Assembly (NCBI GenBank): GCA_004145215.1
Contig: SEAL01000007.1
Span: 1-34,572 of the forward strand
Direction: 5' to 3'
DNA length: 34,572 nucleotides
Origin: Chloroflexota bacterium
Lineage (GTDB): Bacteria; Patescibacteriota; Saccharimonadia; Saccharimonadales; Saccharimonadaceae
Part shown: piece by piece, positions 10,066-19,655 of the stretch
How positions within the stretch are numbered: position 1 is the stretch's first letter
Layout of the letters: each line of letters starts with the position of its first letter
Notes under the pieces: generated by a model
Seen by the model: only the letters and a program-made list of their open reading frames with translations
Databases searched by the model: none
What the model was told of the DNA's origin: nothing
Program-made: the position numbers and the translations under genes

Positions 10066-11169
10066 CTAGAAAATGCCGCGTTTTTTGGCGCCGTTGAACT
10101 GCTCGAGTAGTTCTTTCTGCTTTTTCGATAGCTTTGTCGGCGTATCGACAATAACACTGACAATATGCGCGCCCCGATTGTCACTTCGTAGGTGCGGAAC
10201 ACCGTGTTTTGACAGTTTAAAGTCAGTGCCACTCTGCGTCCCAGCGGGAATCTTCATACGCACCGTGCCATCAACCGTGTCGACGTCGATTTCTGTGCCC
10301 AGCGCTGCTGCTACCATGTCGATATGCTCTTCACTGAGGATTAAATCACCTTCGCGTGTGAATTTTTTATGAGCTTTGACTCGGATGTGCACATATAAAT
10401 CACCCTTTGCGCCGCCGCCAATTGCCTCGCCACGATCTTTCAATCGAATCGTTGCGCCATCGTCAACGCCAGCTGGGACTTTCAGTGCGATTTCCTGCTT
10501 TCGACGCTCGGTTCCTTTGCCATTACAGACACTGCAGACTTTTTCCGGTATTTTGCCCGCACCGCGACACGTTTCGCAGGTAACTGCTTGCTGAATCTGT
10601 CCGAACATCGTATTCATGATACGGGTCTGTTGTCCAGCACCCTGACACGTCGGACATGTCTTCATACTGTGGCCAGGTTCTACTGTCATACCATGGCAAT
10701 GCTGACATTCATCATCGATATCAAGTGTAATTGTTTTTTCTGTGCCGAACACTGCATCTTCGAATGAGAGCGTCACACTGGTTTCAACATCTCGACCGCG
10801 CTTTGGACCACGTTGCGATTGCTGGCCACCCCCAAAGAACTGGCCAAAGATATCGCCGAGTCCACCATCACCAAAGTCAAAGTTCATATTTTGGCCATTG
10901 AATCCACCGAATCCTTCGAATGGATTGCCACCACCTCCGCCACCGGACGCCCCGCCAACACCAGCATGTCCGAACTGATCGTAGCGCTGACGTTTTTGCT
11001 GATCCTTTAAAACTTCATAGGCTTCATTGATTTCTTTGAACTTTGTTTCGTCACCACCTTCTTTGTCTGGGTGATGTTGGACGGCAGCTTTACGAAAAGC
11101 TTTCTTAATTTCATCGGCAGAGGCCGACTTACCGACCCCTAAAACTTCATAGTAATCACGTTTTGTCAT
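10066..11169 (-). CDS. dnaJ: chaperone protein DnaJ
   Basis: J domain with HPD ([13 protein letters not shown]), G/F region, four CxxCxGxG-type repeats, C-terminal domain. Confidence 0.98.
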   Translation of the reverse strand: MTKRDYYEVLGVGKSASADEIKKAFRKAAVQHHPDKEGGDETKFKEINEAYEVLKDQQKRQRYDQFGHAGVGGASGGGGGGNPFEGFGGFNGQNMNFDFGDGGLGDIFGQFFGGGQQSQRGPKRGRDVETSVTLSFEDAVFGTEKTITLDIDDECQHCHGMTVEPGHSMKTCPTCQGAGQQTRIMNTMFGQIQQAVTCETCRGAGKIPEKVCSVCNGKGTERRKQEIALKVPAGVDDGATIRLKDRGEAIGGGAKGDLYVHIRVKAHKKFTREGDLILSEEHIDMVAAALGTEIDVDTVDGTVRMKIPAGTQSGTDFKLSKHGVPHLRSDNRGAHIVSVIVDTPTKLSKKQKELLEQFNGAKKRGIF

Positions 11170-11177
11170 CTGTTACC

Positions 11178-11215
11178 AGTATAGCGAATTAGCACTCTCA
11201 TGTCTAGTCTGCCAA
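11178..11215 (-). promoter_or_regulatory. dnaJ promoter -10 (TATACT) plus degenerate CIRCE-like element
   Basis: TATACT on minus at 11183-11178, 8 nt before ATG; TTAGCACTC-N9-GTCTGCCAA at 11189-11215 (right half 6/9 to GAGTGCTAA). Confidence 0.5.
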
Positions 11216-11558
11216 TCATATTTATTTGTCACAATCTAACCATAAGCTTGTACTTAGCATTAAAAATACTATTATTTCATACACCCATGTATTTTTCTGT
11301 AATAATTTTAACTGGCAGATTATCAGAAAAGACTTATCATTACTATCAGAACTTGTGGAGTTCTAAGAATCAGCTCAGGTTACTTAAAATCACTGATCAA
11401 CTTCCCCTTCTAAAACCAGCGTGCGGAGCGAGATGGCATAGTAGACAATAGCCAACCGACGACTATGGCGTTTAGGACAGGAATGAGAGCACTGGTATCG
11501 TTTCCGTGGCAGTTCTATTAATATAAGTTAGCCCATAATAGGGATAAAGGATTAGTAT

Positions 11559-12236
11559 ATGCAACATTCAGACTACGCACAAAATCGTCAACAAGCAGCA
11601 ATCTTGGCCGCAGCAATGTTCGGATCAATCGTCGCTGCCGTTTTAGTATCAACATTTATCATTATGTCTCTCATGCGCGGTGAAATGGCAAGTGCACTAT
11701 CGTATGCACAGCCTGTCGCAGCACAAACAGCAAGTGCAGGTACATGTACTTCACCTGCCGATACAGCAGGCGCAGCAGCACTTCCAGCAGGCGGCAGCGG
11801 TGACGCAGCAGCGCATCACGAAGCTTGGGGAGTCGGTGGTCATGGTGCAGCAGGCGCTGCCGGTGACGCAAGTTGGGCACCAGCACATCTTCCAAAAGTA
11901 GCACCAGTTGCAGCAGTTACTAACTCTTACAACTCTAGCCACGTCAGCAACAACTCTGTATCAAACAATAGCACTGTCACAACAAACGTTACCGACAGCT
12001 ATAACGGGCAGAACAACGGCAACACAACAACGACCAACACTAGTGTTAACACTAACGTCAACACGAATCTGAACTCAAACAACACTGATAATTCAGATAA
12101 CAGTACAACCACAACAACGAACACATCACTAAGTGCGACTGATAATTCGACAAACACTGATAATTCACAGGTATTGTCAAACAACAGCGTCCTGAGCGAT
12201 AACGCAGTTGTTCTCCCATTAGTACCAGTACTATAA
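11559..12236 (+). CDS. membrane-anchored low-complexity Ala/Gly then Asn/Thr/Ser-rich surface protein
   Basis: N-terminal TM (AAILAAAMFGSIVAAVLVSTFIIMSL), Ala/Gly/His segment, then TNTSVNTNVNTNLNSNNTDNSDNSTTTTTNTSL; followed by a strong terminator. Confidence 0.75.
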   Translation: MQHSDYAQNRQQAAILAAAMFGSIVAAVLVSTFIIMSLMRGEMASALSYAQPVAAQTASAGTCTSPADTAGAAALPAGGSGDAAAHHEAWGVGGHGAAGAAGDASWAPAHLPKVAPVAAVTNSYNSSHVSNNSVSNNSTVTTNVTDSYNGQNNGNTTTTNTSVNTNVNTNLNSNNTDNSDNSTTTTTNTSLSATDNSTNTDNSQVLSNNSVLSDNAVVLPLVPVL

Positions 12237-12252
12237 TCTCCATCCCCTCTCC

Positions 12253-12283
12253 AAAACAGCCCCCAGCAATGGGGGCTGTTTTT
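12253..12283 (+). terminator. intrinsic terminator
   Basis: AAAACAGCCCCC-AGCAAT-GGGGGCTGTTTTT hairpin with T-tract. Confidence 0.9.
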
Positions 12284-12352
12284 ATAGCTGTTGCCTTAAA
12301 AATCCATAAGCGGTATGATAGATGCAAATAATCTAAGCAGAAACCATATCTC

Positions 12353-12949
12353 ATGCCAGATCCAAAAGATGACGAAATTACAAAACCAGTCGACAAACGA
12401 CTGCAAGCCCTCGCCGAAGTAGAAAACGAACAATCCAATACGGGTAGCGACCAAGATGCCAAACCCACAGAGACAAAATCTTATTTTAGCTCTATTACCG
12501 AAGAAAAAGATAAAAAGCTGAAAAAGAACAAGATCATTATAATAATTTTGATTGTTGCAGTCGTTATTGCGGTAGCACTATTAGCCCTTGGCGGCTATCT
12601 GTATGCGCAAGTTTCTGGCGAAAATGACAAACGCCGTTCACAGATCAACAGCCTAGAGCGCAGCAGTAAAAACATCGACGAGCTGAAAAAAGATAATACG
12701 AAATTAAAGAAAGAAAACGATACGCTTTCTGAAACTCAAGAAAAATCCAGCACATCTGGTGAAAAGATGGAAAAAGACTTGGCTGATGCTAAGAAAAAAG
12801 TTACGGATCAGCAGGCAACAATCGACAAACTGACGACGCAAGTTCAGACACTCGAAAAGAACATGACGACAAATAATAGCGGTACGCAGTCACAGTCTCC
12901 ACCGACGAATTCATCATCGAACTCAACAAATACTCCGACAACTCGCTAA
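12353..12949 (+). CDS. single-TM coiled-coil protein
   Basis: 198 aa; TM IIIIILIVAVVIAVALLALGGYLYA then heptad-like Lys/Glu/Leu-rich region and Ser/Asn/Thr tail. Confidence 0.75.
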   Translation: MPDPKDDEITKPVDKRLQALAEVENEQSNTGSDQDAKPTETKSYFSSITEEKDKKLKKNKIIIIILIVAVVIAVALLALGGYLYAQVSGENDKRRSQINSLERSSKNIDELKKDNTKLKKENDTLSETQEKSSTSGEKMEKDLADAKKKVTDQQATIDKLTTQVQTLEKNMTTNNSGTQSQSPPTNSSSNSTNTPTTR

Positions 12950-12986
12950 TAGCTAGGTTTGCGTTATCCGTGTATACTGATAGCAA

Positions 12987-14102
12987 ATGAATATGGTTTT
13001 CAGATATTTAGGTGCAATTTTTGGGACACTTCGCGCTGAATGGCGTCAACTATATAATAGATACTTTGGCAGTATCGAACGTTTTGACGGTGATGCGAAA
13101 GAAATTTGCGAGCAAATTGTCGATAAACTATGGGAAGGTGATTTTTACCGTACTAGCCTGGGACATTTCGACTTTTTCTGGATGCGCGATTTTGGAACAA
13201 CTTGTGAATCACTCGTAAAAATCGGCCGGCGAAAGCATGTTTTACACACATTGCGATGGGCACTACTTTATTATCGTCGAGCCGGAACAGTAACGACGTG
13301 CGTCGACAAAGCCGGCAACTGCTTTAATGCGCCGATGCATGCAGTCGATACGCTGCCGTGGCTGCTCCACTGTATCGTCGTTAGCGGTTATGAACTGAAC
13401 AAATCCGAGCGAGTATTTATAGAAAAAGAACTATTAAAATACCGCAAAAGATACCTCGATACCAGTGGTCATGTCCGACCGATCAAATTCGCGGAACAAC
13501 GCGACGCAGTTATTTATGATCGAAGTGCCTACGCAGTGAGCCTAGTCGGACGAATGGCATGGTGTGTCGAACAACTTGGACTGCAAAACTTCCCTCACCC
13601 GCTACGCAAATATCAATCAGATCTGATCAAACACTACTGGAATGGGCATTATTTCAATGCGGATCGTACGAACGATGCGTTTAGCGCAGAATGCGCATTG
13701 TTCCCGTTCTTCTTGGGAGTTGTCGAGGACGAGGCGCTGGCCGCAAGTACCTTTGACTACATTACTGATAACAATTACGATCAACCATTCCCGATGATCT
13801 ACACCAAACAGTCAAAAGAGTTTCACTATCATTTCTGGATGACTGCACCATTTATGCCTGAATACGAAGGCAATACCCTGTGGAGTTGGCATGGGATGTT
13901 TTACCTGCACTGCCTGAGGCGTTACAGTCGCCCAGAGTTCGAAGTGCAGCGGGAACGCTTTGCGAAGGGTATGATTGAACAGCACAAAACATTCCCAGAA
14001 ATGCTCAACAAAGACGGTTCATGGTATTATGCACCGATCTACCGTGGAGATCCTGGCATGGTATGGGCAGGGATTTATGTCGACCTTGCAACAACTCAGT
14101 AA
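12987..14102 (+). CDS. alpha/alpha-barrel glycoside hydrolase-like protein (GH15/amylo-glucosidase-like)
   Basis: 371 aa; FFWMRDFGTTCESLVKIGRRKHVLHTLRWALLYYRRAG, DTLPWLLHCIV, NTLWSWHGMFYLHCLRRY; leaderless TATACT -10 at 12973-12978. Confidence 0.6.
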   Translation: MNMVFRYLGAIFGTLRAEWRQLYNRYFGSIERFDGDAKEICEQIVDKLWEGDFYRTSLGHFDFFWMRDFGTTCESLVKIGRRKHVLHTLRWALLYYRRAGTVTTCVDKAGNCFNAPMHAVDTLPWLLHCIVVSGYELNKSERVFIEKELLKYRKRYLDTSGHVRPIKFAEQRDAVIYDRSAYAVSLVGRMAWCVEQLGLQNFPHPLRKYQSDLIKHYWNGHYFNADRTNDAFSAECALFPFFLGVVEDEALAASTFDYITDNNYDQPFPMIYTKQSKEFHYHFWMTAPFMPEYEGNTLWSWHGMFYLHCLRRYSRPEFEVQRERFAKGMIEQHKTFPEMLNKDGSWYYAPIYRGDPGMVWAGIYVDLATTQ

Positions 14103-14201
14103 AAATCATAATAGACGCACTACCGCTTCGACCGATAACCTGTAGCCAACTCTCGCTATTACAGGAATGATCAATCTGGCAAAACTATTTGTCACTTACA
14201 T

Positions 14202-14230
14202 AAAAGATGCCGCTAAGCACGGCATCTTTT
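14202..14230. terminator. bidirectional intrinsic terminator between convergent genes
   Basis: AAAAGATGCCG-CTAAGCA-CGGCATCTTTT. Confidence 0.85.
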
Positions 14231-14251
14231 CTTAATAAATGGTCAGGTCGA

Positions 14252-16171
14252 CTATTTGTCGTCTTTTTTCTTGTCTTCATCAACGACTTCGCCTTCGACA
14301 GGTTCGGTCTTGTCGTCGGCAGTTTTTGCTTCGTCGCCTTCAGAGGCAGGTGCTTCCTCTGCGGCAGCTTGCTCGTACATCTTGGCACCAATTGGCATGA
14401 TCTTGTCATTCAATGCTTTGACAGCAGCTTCTAACTCGTCTTTACCGGCCTCGGCATTATCCTTGACTTTCTTAGCTTCCTCGACGGCTTCTTTGATAAC
14501 TTTGACATCATCTTCAGAAATTTTATCCTTGTATTCGTCTGGCATTTTTTCTGCTTGATAGATACCGTTTTCTAGTTGATTGCGATTATCAACCGCTTCA
14601 CGCTTTTTCTTGTCTTCATCAGCATGCGCTTCAGCTTCTTTTTGCGCTTTTTCGATATCCTCTTTGCTCATGTTGCCACTGTCTTGGATCGTAACAGAGT
14701 TTTCCTTGCCAGTGCCTTTGTCTTTGGCCGTCACATTCAAGATACCGTTCGCATCCAGGCTAAATGTCACTTCAATCTGAGGCACGCCGCGTGGTGCAGG
14801 TGCGATACCATCCAACACAAACCGGCCGAGTGACTTATTATCTGTGCTCATTTCGCGCTCGCCTTGCAAAACATGAATTTCAACTTGCGGCTGATTGTCA
14901 GCGGCAGTACTAAATGTTTCACTCTTTGAGGTAGGAATCGTGCTGTTTCGTTCGATTAATTTTGTCGTGACACCACCCATCGTTTCGATACCAAGTGACA
15001 ACGGAGTAACGTCTAGTAGTAGTACGTCTTTGACGTCACCAGCTAGTACGCCACCTTGAATCGCCGCACCAATAGCTACGACCTCATCTGGGTTAACGCC
15101 CTTGAGTGGCTCTTTTCCAAAGATCGCTTTGACCTTTTCGACGACAGCCGGCATGCGTGTCATACCACCAACCAGGACTACTTCGTCGATGTCCTTTGCC
15201 GTCAGACCCGCGTCCTTCAGTGCTTTTTCGACAGGACCAGCAACACCATCAACCAAGTCTTTCACCAAATCTTCTAGCTTGCTTCGTGTCAATTTATATT
15301 CGAAGTGCTTTGGTCCGTCAGCATCTGCTGTGATAAACGGTAGGTTGATTTCATATTCACTCGTAGACGATAGCTCTTTCTTCGCCTTTTCCGCTTCGTC
15401 CTTTAGACGCTGCATTGCTGCTTTGTCACTTTTTAGATCAATACCTTCTTCGTTCTTGAATACATCCAAGAAGTGGTTGACGATACGGTTGTCAAAGTCT
15501 TCACCGCCGAGGTGTGTGTCACCGTTAGTGGAACGTACTTCAAAGACGCCGTCACCGAGTTCAAGGACGGACACATCAAATGTACCACCACCCAGGTCGA
15601 ATACGGCGATCTTTTCGTCTTTCTTGCTTTCGAGGCCATAGGCAAGTGCTGCAGCTGTCGGCTCGTTGATGATTCGCTTGACCTCTAGACCAGCGATCTT
15701 GCCCGCATCTTTGGTTGCTTGACGCTGCGAGTCATCGAAGTACGCAGGAACGGTAATAACCGCTTCGGTGACTTTTTCGCCCAAGAACGCTTCTGCGTCC
15801 GCCTTGATCTTTGACAAAATCATTGCCGACACTTCTTCTGGAGTATATTCTTTGTCGCCCATTTTTACCGCGACGCCATCACCCTTTTTGACGATTTCGT
15901 ATGGCATGATGTCGTGATCTTTTTGCACTTCGTCATCACCAAACTTGCGGCCGATCAAACGCTTGACACCATAAATAGTATCTTTTGCATTTGTAACACG
16001 TTGACGTTGCGCAACTTGGCCGACCAAACGGTCGCCTTTTTTATTAATAGCAACAACCGACGGTGTTGTTCGATTACCCTCGGCGTTCGTAATTACTTCT
16101 GGTTTTCCAGCGACCATATACGCGAATGCGCTGTTCGTTGTTCCCAGGTCGATTCCAATAATTTTACCCAT
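14252..16171 (-). CDS. dnaK: molecular chaperone DnaK
   Basis: [19 protein letters not shown]..., [22 protein letters not shown], complete SBD and acidic tail. Preferred start at 16171; the ORF track extends to 16195. Confidence 0.98.
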   Translation of the reverse strand: MGKIIGIDLGTTNSAFAYMVAGKPEVITNAEGNRTTPSVVAINKKGDRLVGQVAQRQRVTNAKDTIYGVKRLIGRKFGDDEVQKDHDIMPYEIVKKGDGVAVKMGDKEYTPEEVSAMILSKIKADAEAFLGEKVTEAVITVPAYFDDSQRQATKDAGKIAGLEVKRIINEPTAAALAYGLESKKDEKIAVFDLGGGTFDVSVLELGDGVFEVRSTNGDTHLGGEDFDNRIVNHFLDVFKNEEGIDLKSDKAAMQRLKDEAEKAKKELSSTSEYEINLPFITADADGPKHFEYKLTRSKLEDLVKDLVDGVAGPVEKALKDAGLTAKDIDEVVLVGGMTRMPAVVEKVKAIFGKEPLKGVNPDEVVAIGAAIQGGVLAGDVKDVLLLDVTPLSLGIETMGGVTTKLIERNSTIPTSKSETFSTAADNQPQVEIHVLQGEREMSTDNKSLGRFVLDGIAPAPRGVPQIEVTFSLDANGILNVTAKDKGTGKENSVTIQDSGNMSKEDIEKAQKEAEAHADEDKKKREAVDNRNQLENGIYQAEKMPDEYKDKISEDDVKVIKEAVEEAKKVKDNAEAGKDELEAAVKALNDKIMPIGAKMYEQAAAEEAPASEGDEAKTADDKTEPVEGEVVDEDKKKDDK

Positions 16172-16209
16172 GTATTTTGCCCTTTCGTTAGTCATATCTG
16201 TATAAAGTT

Positions 16210-16659
16210 CTATTCATATTTTAGCACTCGACCCCTTGACGAGCCGTCTGGCAACAGGATGTCCGACACATCAGGCTGGCTCGCTAACATGTTACCGACA
16301 GCGTCAGTCAGACTGGAGCTAACCCTATTTGACGGCGACGAAGAAGAGGCGTACAGGTAGCATGTCCCTGCGGAAAAGCCATCTCTTGCTGGGTACTTAT
16401 CACCCAGACATACCGTATCGATAACAGTTGACCCGCCTTCGGTCCTGACAGTGGAAGGATATACACCGTTGGTACTTTTATAATACGTCAGCGCTTTTGC
16501 GTATGAATCTATTGCGCTGGCAATTCGAGCATTCTTTGCCCTATCTTGCATACCGTTAAATACTACAACCGTGATTGCCGCCAATACGCCAATTACGACG
16601 ATCACGACTAATAGTTCAACTATTGTAAATCCGGTATTTTTTGCGCTTCGATAATACAT
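16210..16659 (-). CDS. type IV pilin-like (PulG/ComGC-type) protein
   Basis: [46 protein letters not shown]: canonical prepilin G-F-T-x-x-E-L-L-V motif. Confidence 0.92.
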   Translation of the reverse strand: MYYRSAKNTGFTIVELLVVIVVIGVLAAITVVVFNGMQDRAKNARIASAIDSYAKALTYYKSTNGVYPSTVRTEGGSTVIDTVCLGDKYPARDGFSAGTCYLYASSSSPSNRVSSSLTDAVGNMLASQPDVSDILLPDGSSRGRVLKYE

Positions 16660-16684
16660 ATTAATTACTATCGCCCATTCACTC

Positions 16685-18895
16685 TTAAAACCTTACGGGT
16701 AGCTCGCGAACATACGTCGTTATCGCACGTGACGATTCTGTATTCTGATTATATATCCATAGATATGTATCGGCTCGTAGGTTAAACACCTCGGCTGGCT
16801 GTGCTTCGGAAGCCGTCACCTCACCACCCGTACGACGCAGCTGTAACTGGTTAGCCATGACAGGGCCATTAACAGTTAGCGGCCTATTACAGACATCGAT
16901 TGTTAATTTGCCATCGACATTGCAAGTCTTGATCACTCCAACTTTATTGATGTCTTCGTCCTCGTCATCGCTGCCGCCAGGTGCTAGCTGCCGGGCAACG
17001 AGCCAGGAGTCGATCGTCGTTACCGACTCATTGATAGTGATATTTTTTGCGATTATCACCATCTGTGACAATAGATCCAAAGAAGTGATCTCGTCACTTG
17101 GACGAGCAATAGGGAGGTTTTTTATGACAGAACGGGCAGTGTCAGGTATAGTCCCAATCGTGCTACTGCCAGTGAAAGTACCGAACTTGCCTGCAGTATT
17201 CACGAATGTTAGTTTACTCCAGGTGTCCTGATTTGCAGTCAGCGCACCTCCTTGTAGCCCAGATGCTGTTGCAAAGCCGTTAATTTCACCCGGGGCGTAG
17301 GCATCATACTCCGTCCAACTGCCAAACGTCTTATTAAAGTCTGTTCGGCTAGTCAAACTGGTCTGGATAGAACTGTTGAGGTGCGGTGGAGCAATGCTGT
17401 CGTTCGAGAATTTGCGCCCTACGACCATGTCGCCACCATAAATATTGATTCTGGATTTTTTGCCGACATTCACGCATGTAGCCAGGCTATAGCGGTTATT
17501 CGGCTGTGGATTGTGTGTCGGATTCGTCACCCATACGACAAAACAATATTTCGTACCGATTGGTGTACTATTTGGAACTTGGAAGGTTTCGCCAGCGACT
17601 TTTGTTGTTGAGTTTGGCGAAAAGGTCTGCGTGTTCTTGTATTTGTCGACGTCGAACAGCTCGGCATTTGCGTCACCACCCAAAGCATCGACCATTGACT
17701 GCGCTGAACTATTCGTTCGTAGATCACCCGTAGCAATCGGATTTACCGAAACGCCAGGATTTACCTTTACGCCATATGTCTGCCAATTTACCGTAGCGCT
17801 GTTATCAACCGAGTCTCGGTTTTCAATACTGTAGGATATATCAATCGGCTCACCTGGCTCAGCTGGGCTCTTTTTGTCGAGTGTTACTGATGGAATCAGG
17901 TTATAGGGAGTACTCACAACCGTTGCGCACGCCTTCTCAGAAGTTTCTTCACCGCCACTTTTGTTCACAGGAGTAACTGATGTCGTGTAGCAAAATGTCG
18001 CGCCATCAGGAGTATTCGGGTCTATATCGAGTACCGTCGTGCCCGTACGTGCCGTACCAGTTCTAGTAGCGGGCAAGCCCGTGCCACCATCTGCACCTTC
18101 GCGGCTCGGGTTACCTGTGGTGGTTTCGGGTGTCAATTGGAATGGTGGAATATATACTTCGCTACACTCGGTATTTGATGTATCTGATCCACCTTTTTCA
18201 TCCGCTGGCCTCACTGTTGTTGAATAACAGAACTCAGCACCTTCTGGAGTATTTTCGTCCACTTTGAATCGTGTCGTGCCTGATGTACCCGACCCGCTAT
18301 TGTCCGGAGGAGTCCCCGTGCCTCCAGATGGACCTTTTCGACTTGGATTTGCAGACCATCGTGGAGTGTCATTCGTTTTGCCTGACTTTGAAACGCTGTG
18401 TTTTACAGTAACCGTCTCGCCTGGCCGTACTTTTGAAGGGCTGACGTCTACTTTTGCATTGAAATCGAATTTTGCAGGGTCTAGTTTATAGGTAAAGGTT
18501 ACCGACGAGCTTCCGCCATTTTTACCACCAGCACTCTTGGAGCTACCGCCCGACCAAGACCCGGTTCGTCCGGAGACACTTGGTTTTTTTGCGCTAACTG
18601 TACATTTTGCAGTTTCGCGGCCGCAATCACAATAGATCGTATCACTTGACCCACCACTGACGAGGCCACTAGGGTCGCTAATGTTAACTTTGACCTTAAT
18701 TTTATGGTATGTATGGCCAGGGTACCCGGGAACATTCGGACCCTTTGGGCAATTTTTTCCTGATGCACCACCTTTGAAATCAGGGTCGCACTTTACAGCA
18801 GCAGATGCAGTTGTCGTATCGATAAAAACAGAATACCCGACGCTCAGAGCGATAGTCAGCCCCAGAGCGACAATAAGGAGTTTTAGTTTATTCAT
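16685..18895 (-). CDS. large secreted repeat surface protein
   Basis: Signal peptide MNKLKLLIVALGLTIALSVGYSVFI..ASA; tandem approx 80-aa Cys-containing repeats. Preferred start at 18895 (MNKLKL). Confidence 0.8.
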   Translation of the reverse strand: MNKLKLLIVALGLTIALSVGYSVFIDTTTASAAVKCDPDFKGGASGKNCPKGPNVPGYPGHTYHKIKVKVNISDPSGLVSGGSSDTIYCDCGRETAKCTVSAKKPSVSGRTGSWSGGSSKSAGGKNGGSSSVTFTYKLDPAKFDFNAKVDVSPSKVRPGETVTVKHSVSKSGKTNDTPRWSANPSRKGPSGGTGTPPDNSGSGTSGTTRFKVDENTPEGAEFCYSTTVRPADEKGGSDTSNTECSEVYIPPFQLTPETTTGNPSREGADGGTGLPATRTGTARTGTTVLDIDPNTPDGATFCYTTSVTPVNKSGGEETSEKACATVVSTPYNLIPSVTLDKKSPAEPGEPIDISYSIENRDSVDNSATVNWQTYGVKVNPGVSVNPIATGDLRTNSSAQSMVDALGGDANAELFDVDKYKNTQTFSPNSTTKVAGETFQVPNSTPIGTKYCFVVWVTNPTHNPQPNNRYSLATCVNVGKKSRINIYGGDMVVGRKFSNDSIAPPHLNSSIQTSLTSRTDFNKTFGSWTEYDAYAPGEINGFATASGLQGGALTANQDTWSKLTFVNTAGKFGTFTGSSTIGTIPDTARSVIKNLPIARPSDEITSLDLLSQMVIIAKNITINESVTTIDSWLVARQLAPGGSDDEDEDINKVGVIKTCNVDGKLTIDVCNRPLTVNGPVMANQLQLRRTGGEVTASEAQPAEVFNLRADTYLWIYNQNTESSRAITTYVRELPVRF
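17905..18352 (-). repeat. tandem protein repeat (two units, period about 240 bp)
   Basis: NPSRKGPSGGTG...DENTPEGAEFCYSTTVRPADEKGGSDTSNTEC and NPSREGADGGTG...DPNTPDGATFCYTTSVTPVNKSGGEETSEKAC. Confidence 0.8.
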
Positions 18896-18907
18896 TTTCA
18901 ACCACCT

Positions 18908-19564
18908 TTATTTCATCGAATCGTTGCATGATTTTGGCTTTGTCGTTCGGAGGTCTCGAATTAAATCATTGACCGTAGCAGGATCTGCACGCAGCTTTGA
19001 TGCAAGATCATTTGCCTTAGCAAGCGCAGCGATGCGTGCAGTCTCTATTTCTGCAGGAGTCTTGCGGACATTATCTAAATACAGTCCATAATTTTCCGAA
19101 AATGGCACATTTAGCACATAGGCTTCATAACCACCTTGCGCCTTAAAATTCGCAGTATCGATTACCGTGCTCACTTTTACTTTCTGCTTCTGCCAATCAG
19201 TTAGCCTGCCCCAGTCTTTTCCGAACATAACGACTGCGCGATCATCTAAAACTCGCTGACTCAGTTCGATGCCGAAATCTTGTGCTATTTGATCAACCTT
19301 TGTTGCACGCGCGATTGTGTCACGAGCATCTTCTTTTGTTGCGCCGCTATCATCAGACTGCTTTAAAAGCGCTTGATACCGGTCTTGCTCGATGAGCTGA
19401 CCGTCTACAGACAAACCTTTCTGTTGATTGTTTACCAAAAAATAAAATAATCCACTGACGGCACCTGCGACAACCAAGAATATTAATACAATAATTACAA
19501 TATTCTTTTTATTAACTGTTTTTTTGTTCCTATTGGTTTCGATTCTCTCGATCTCTTCAGGCAT
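18908..19564 (-). CDS. SurA-like/PpiC-type N-terminal domain membrane-anchored protein, probably frame-disrupted at 3' end
   Basis: TM IVIIVLIFLVVAGAVSGLFYFLV then LSVDGQLIEQDRYQALLKQS...DDRAVVMFG; plausible true terminus DKAKIMQRFDEIKVVENE* lies in another frame (18944-18888). Confidence 0.55.
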   Translation of the reverse strand: MPEEIERIETNRNKKTVNKKNIVIIVLIFLVVAGAVSGLFYFLVNNQQKGLSVDGQLIEQDRYQALLKQSDDSGATKEDARDTIARATKVDQIAQDFGIELSQRVLDDRAVVMFGKDWGRLTDWQKQKVKVSTVIDTANFKAQGGYEAYVLNVPFSENYGLYLDNVRKTPAEIETARIAALAKANDLASKLRADPATVNDLIRDLRTTKPKSCNDSMK

Positions 19565-19655
19565 TTAGATTGTTTCTTTCCCTTGTTACTCACCACACTA
19601 ACGTTGGCATAATTATACCACAAGCAGTATGTCTTACTGACACTATCACTGACTA

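Noticed and set aside
11671-11942. Overlapping ORFs in several frames of the low-complexity gene (MLLLEDVLV..., MKWQVHYRM...)
   Set aside because: Products of repetitive composition on alternate frames; no start signals or recognisable domains.
12058-12468. 136-aa minus ORF across the terminator and into the coiled-coil gene
   Set aside because: Crosses a strong intrinsic terminator and opposes two well-supported genes.
15102-15641. 179-aa + strand ORF antisense to dnaK
   Set aside because: Ser/Phe-rich shadow ORF opposite conserved DnaK.
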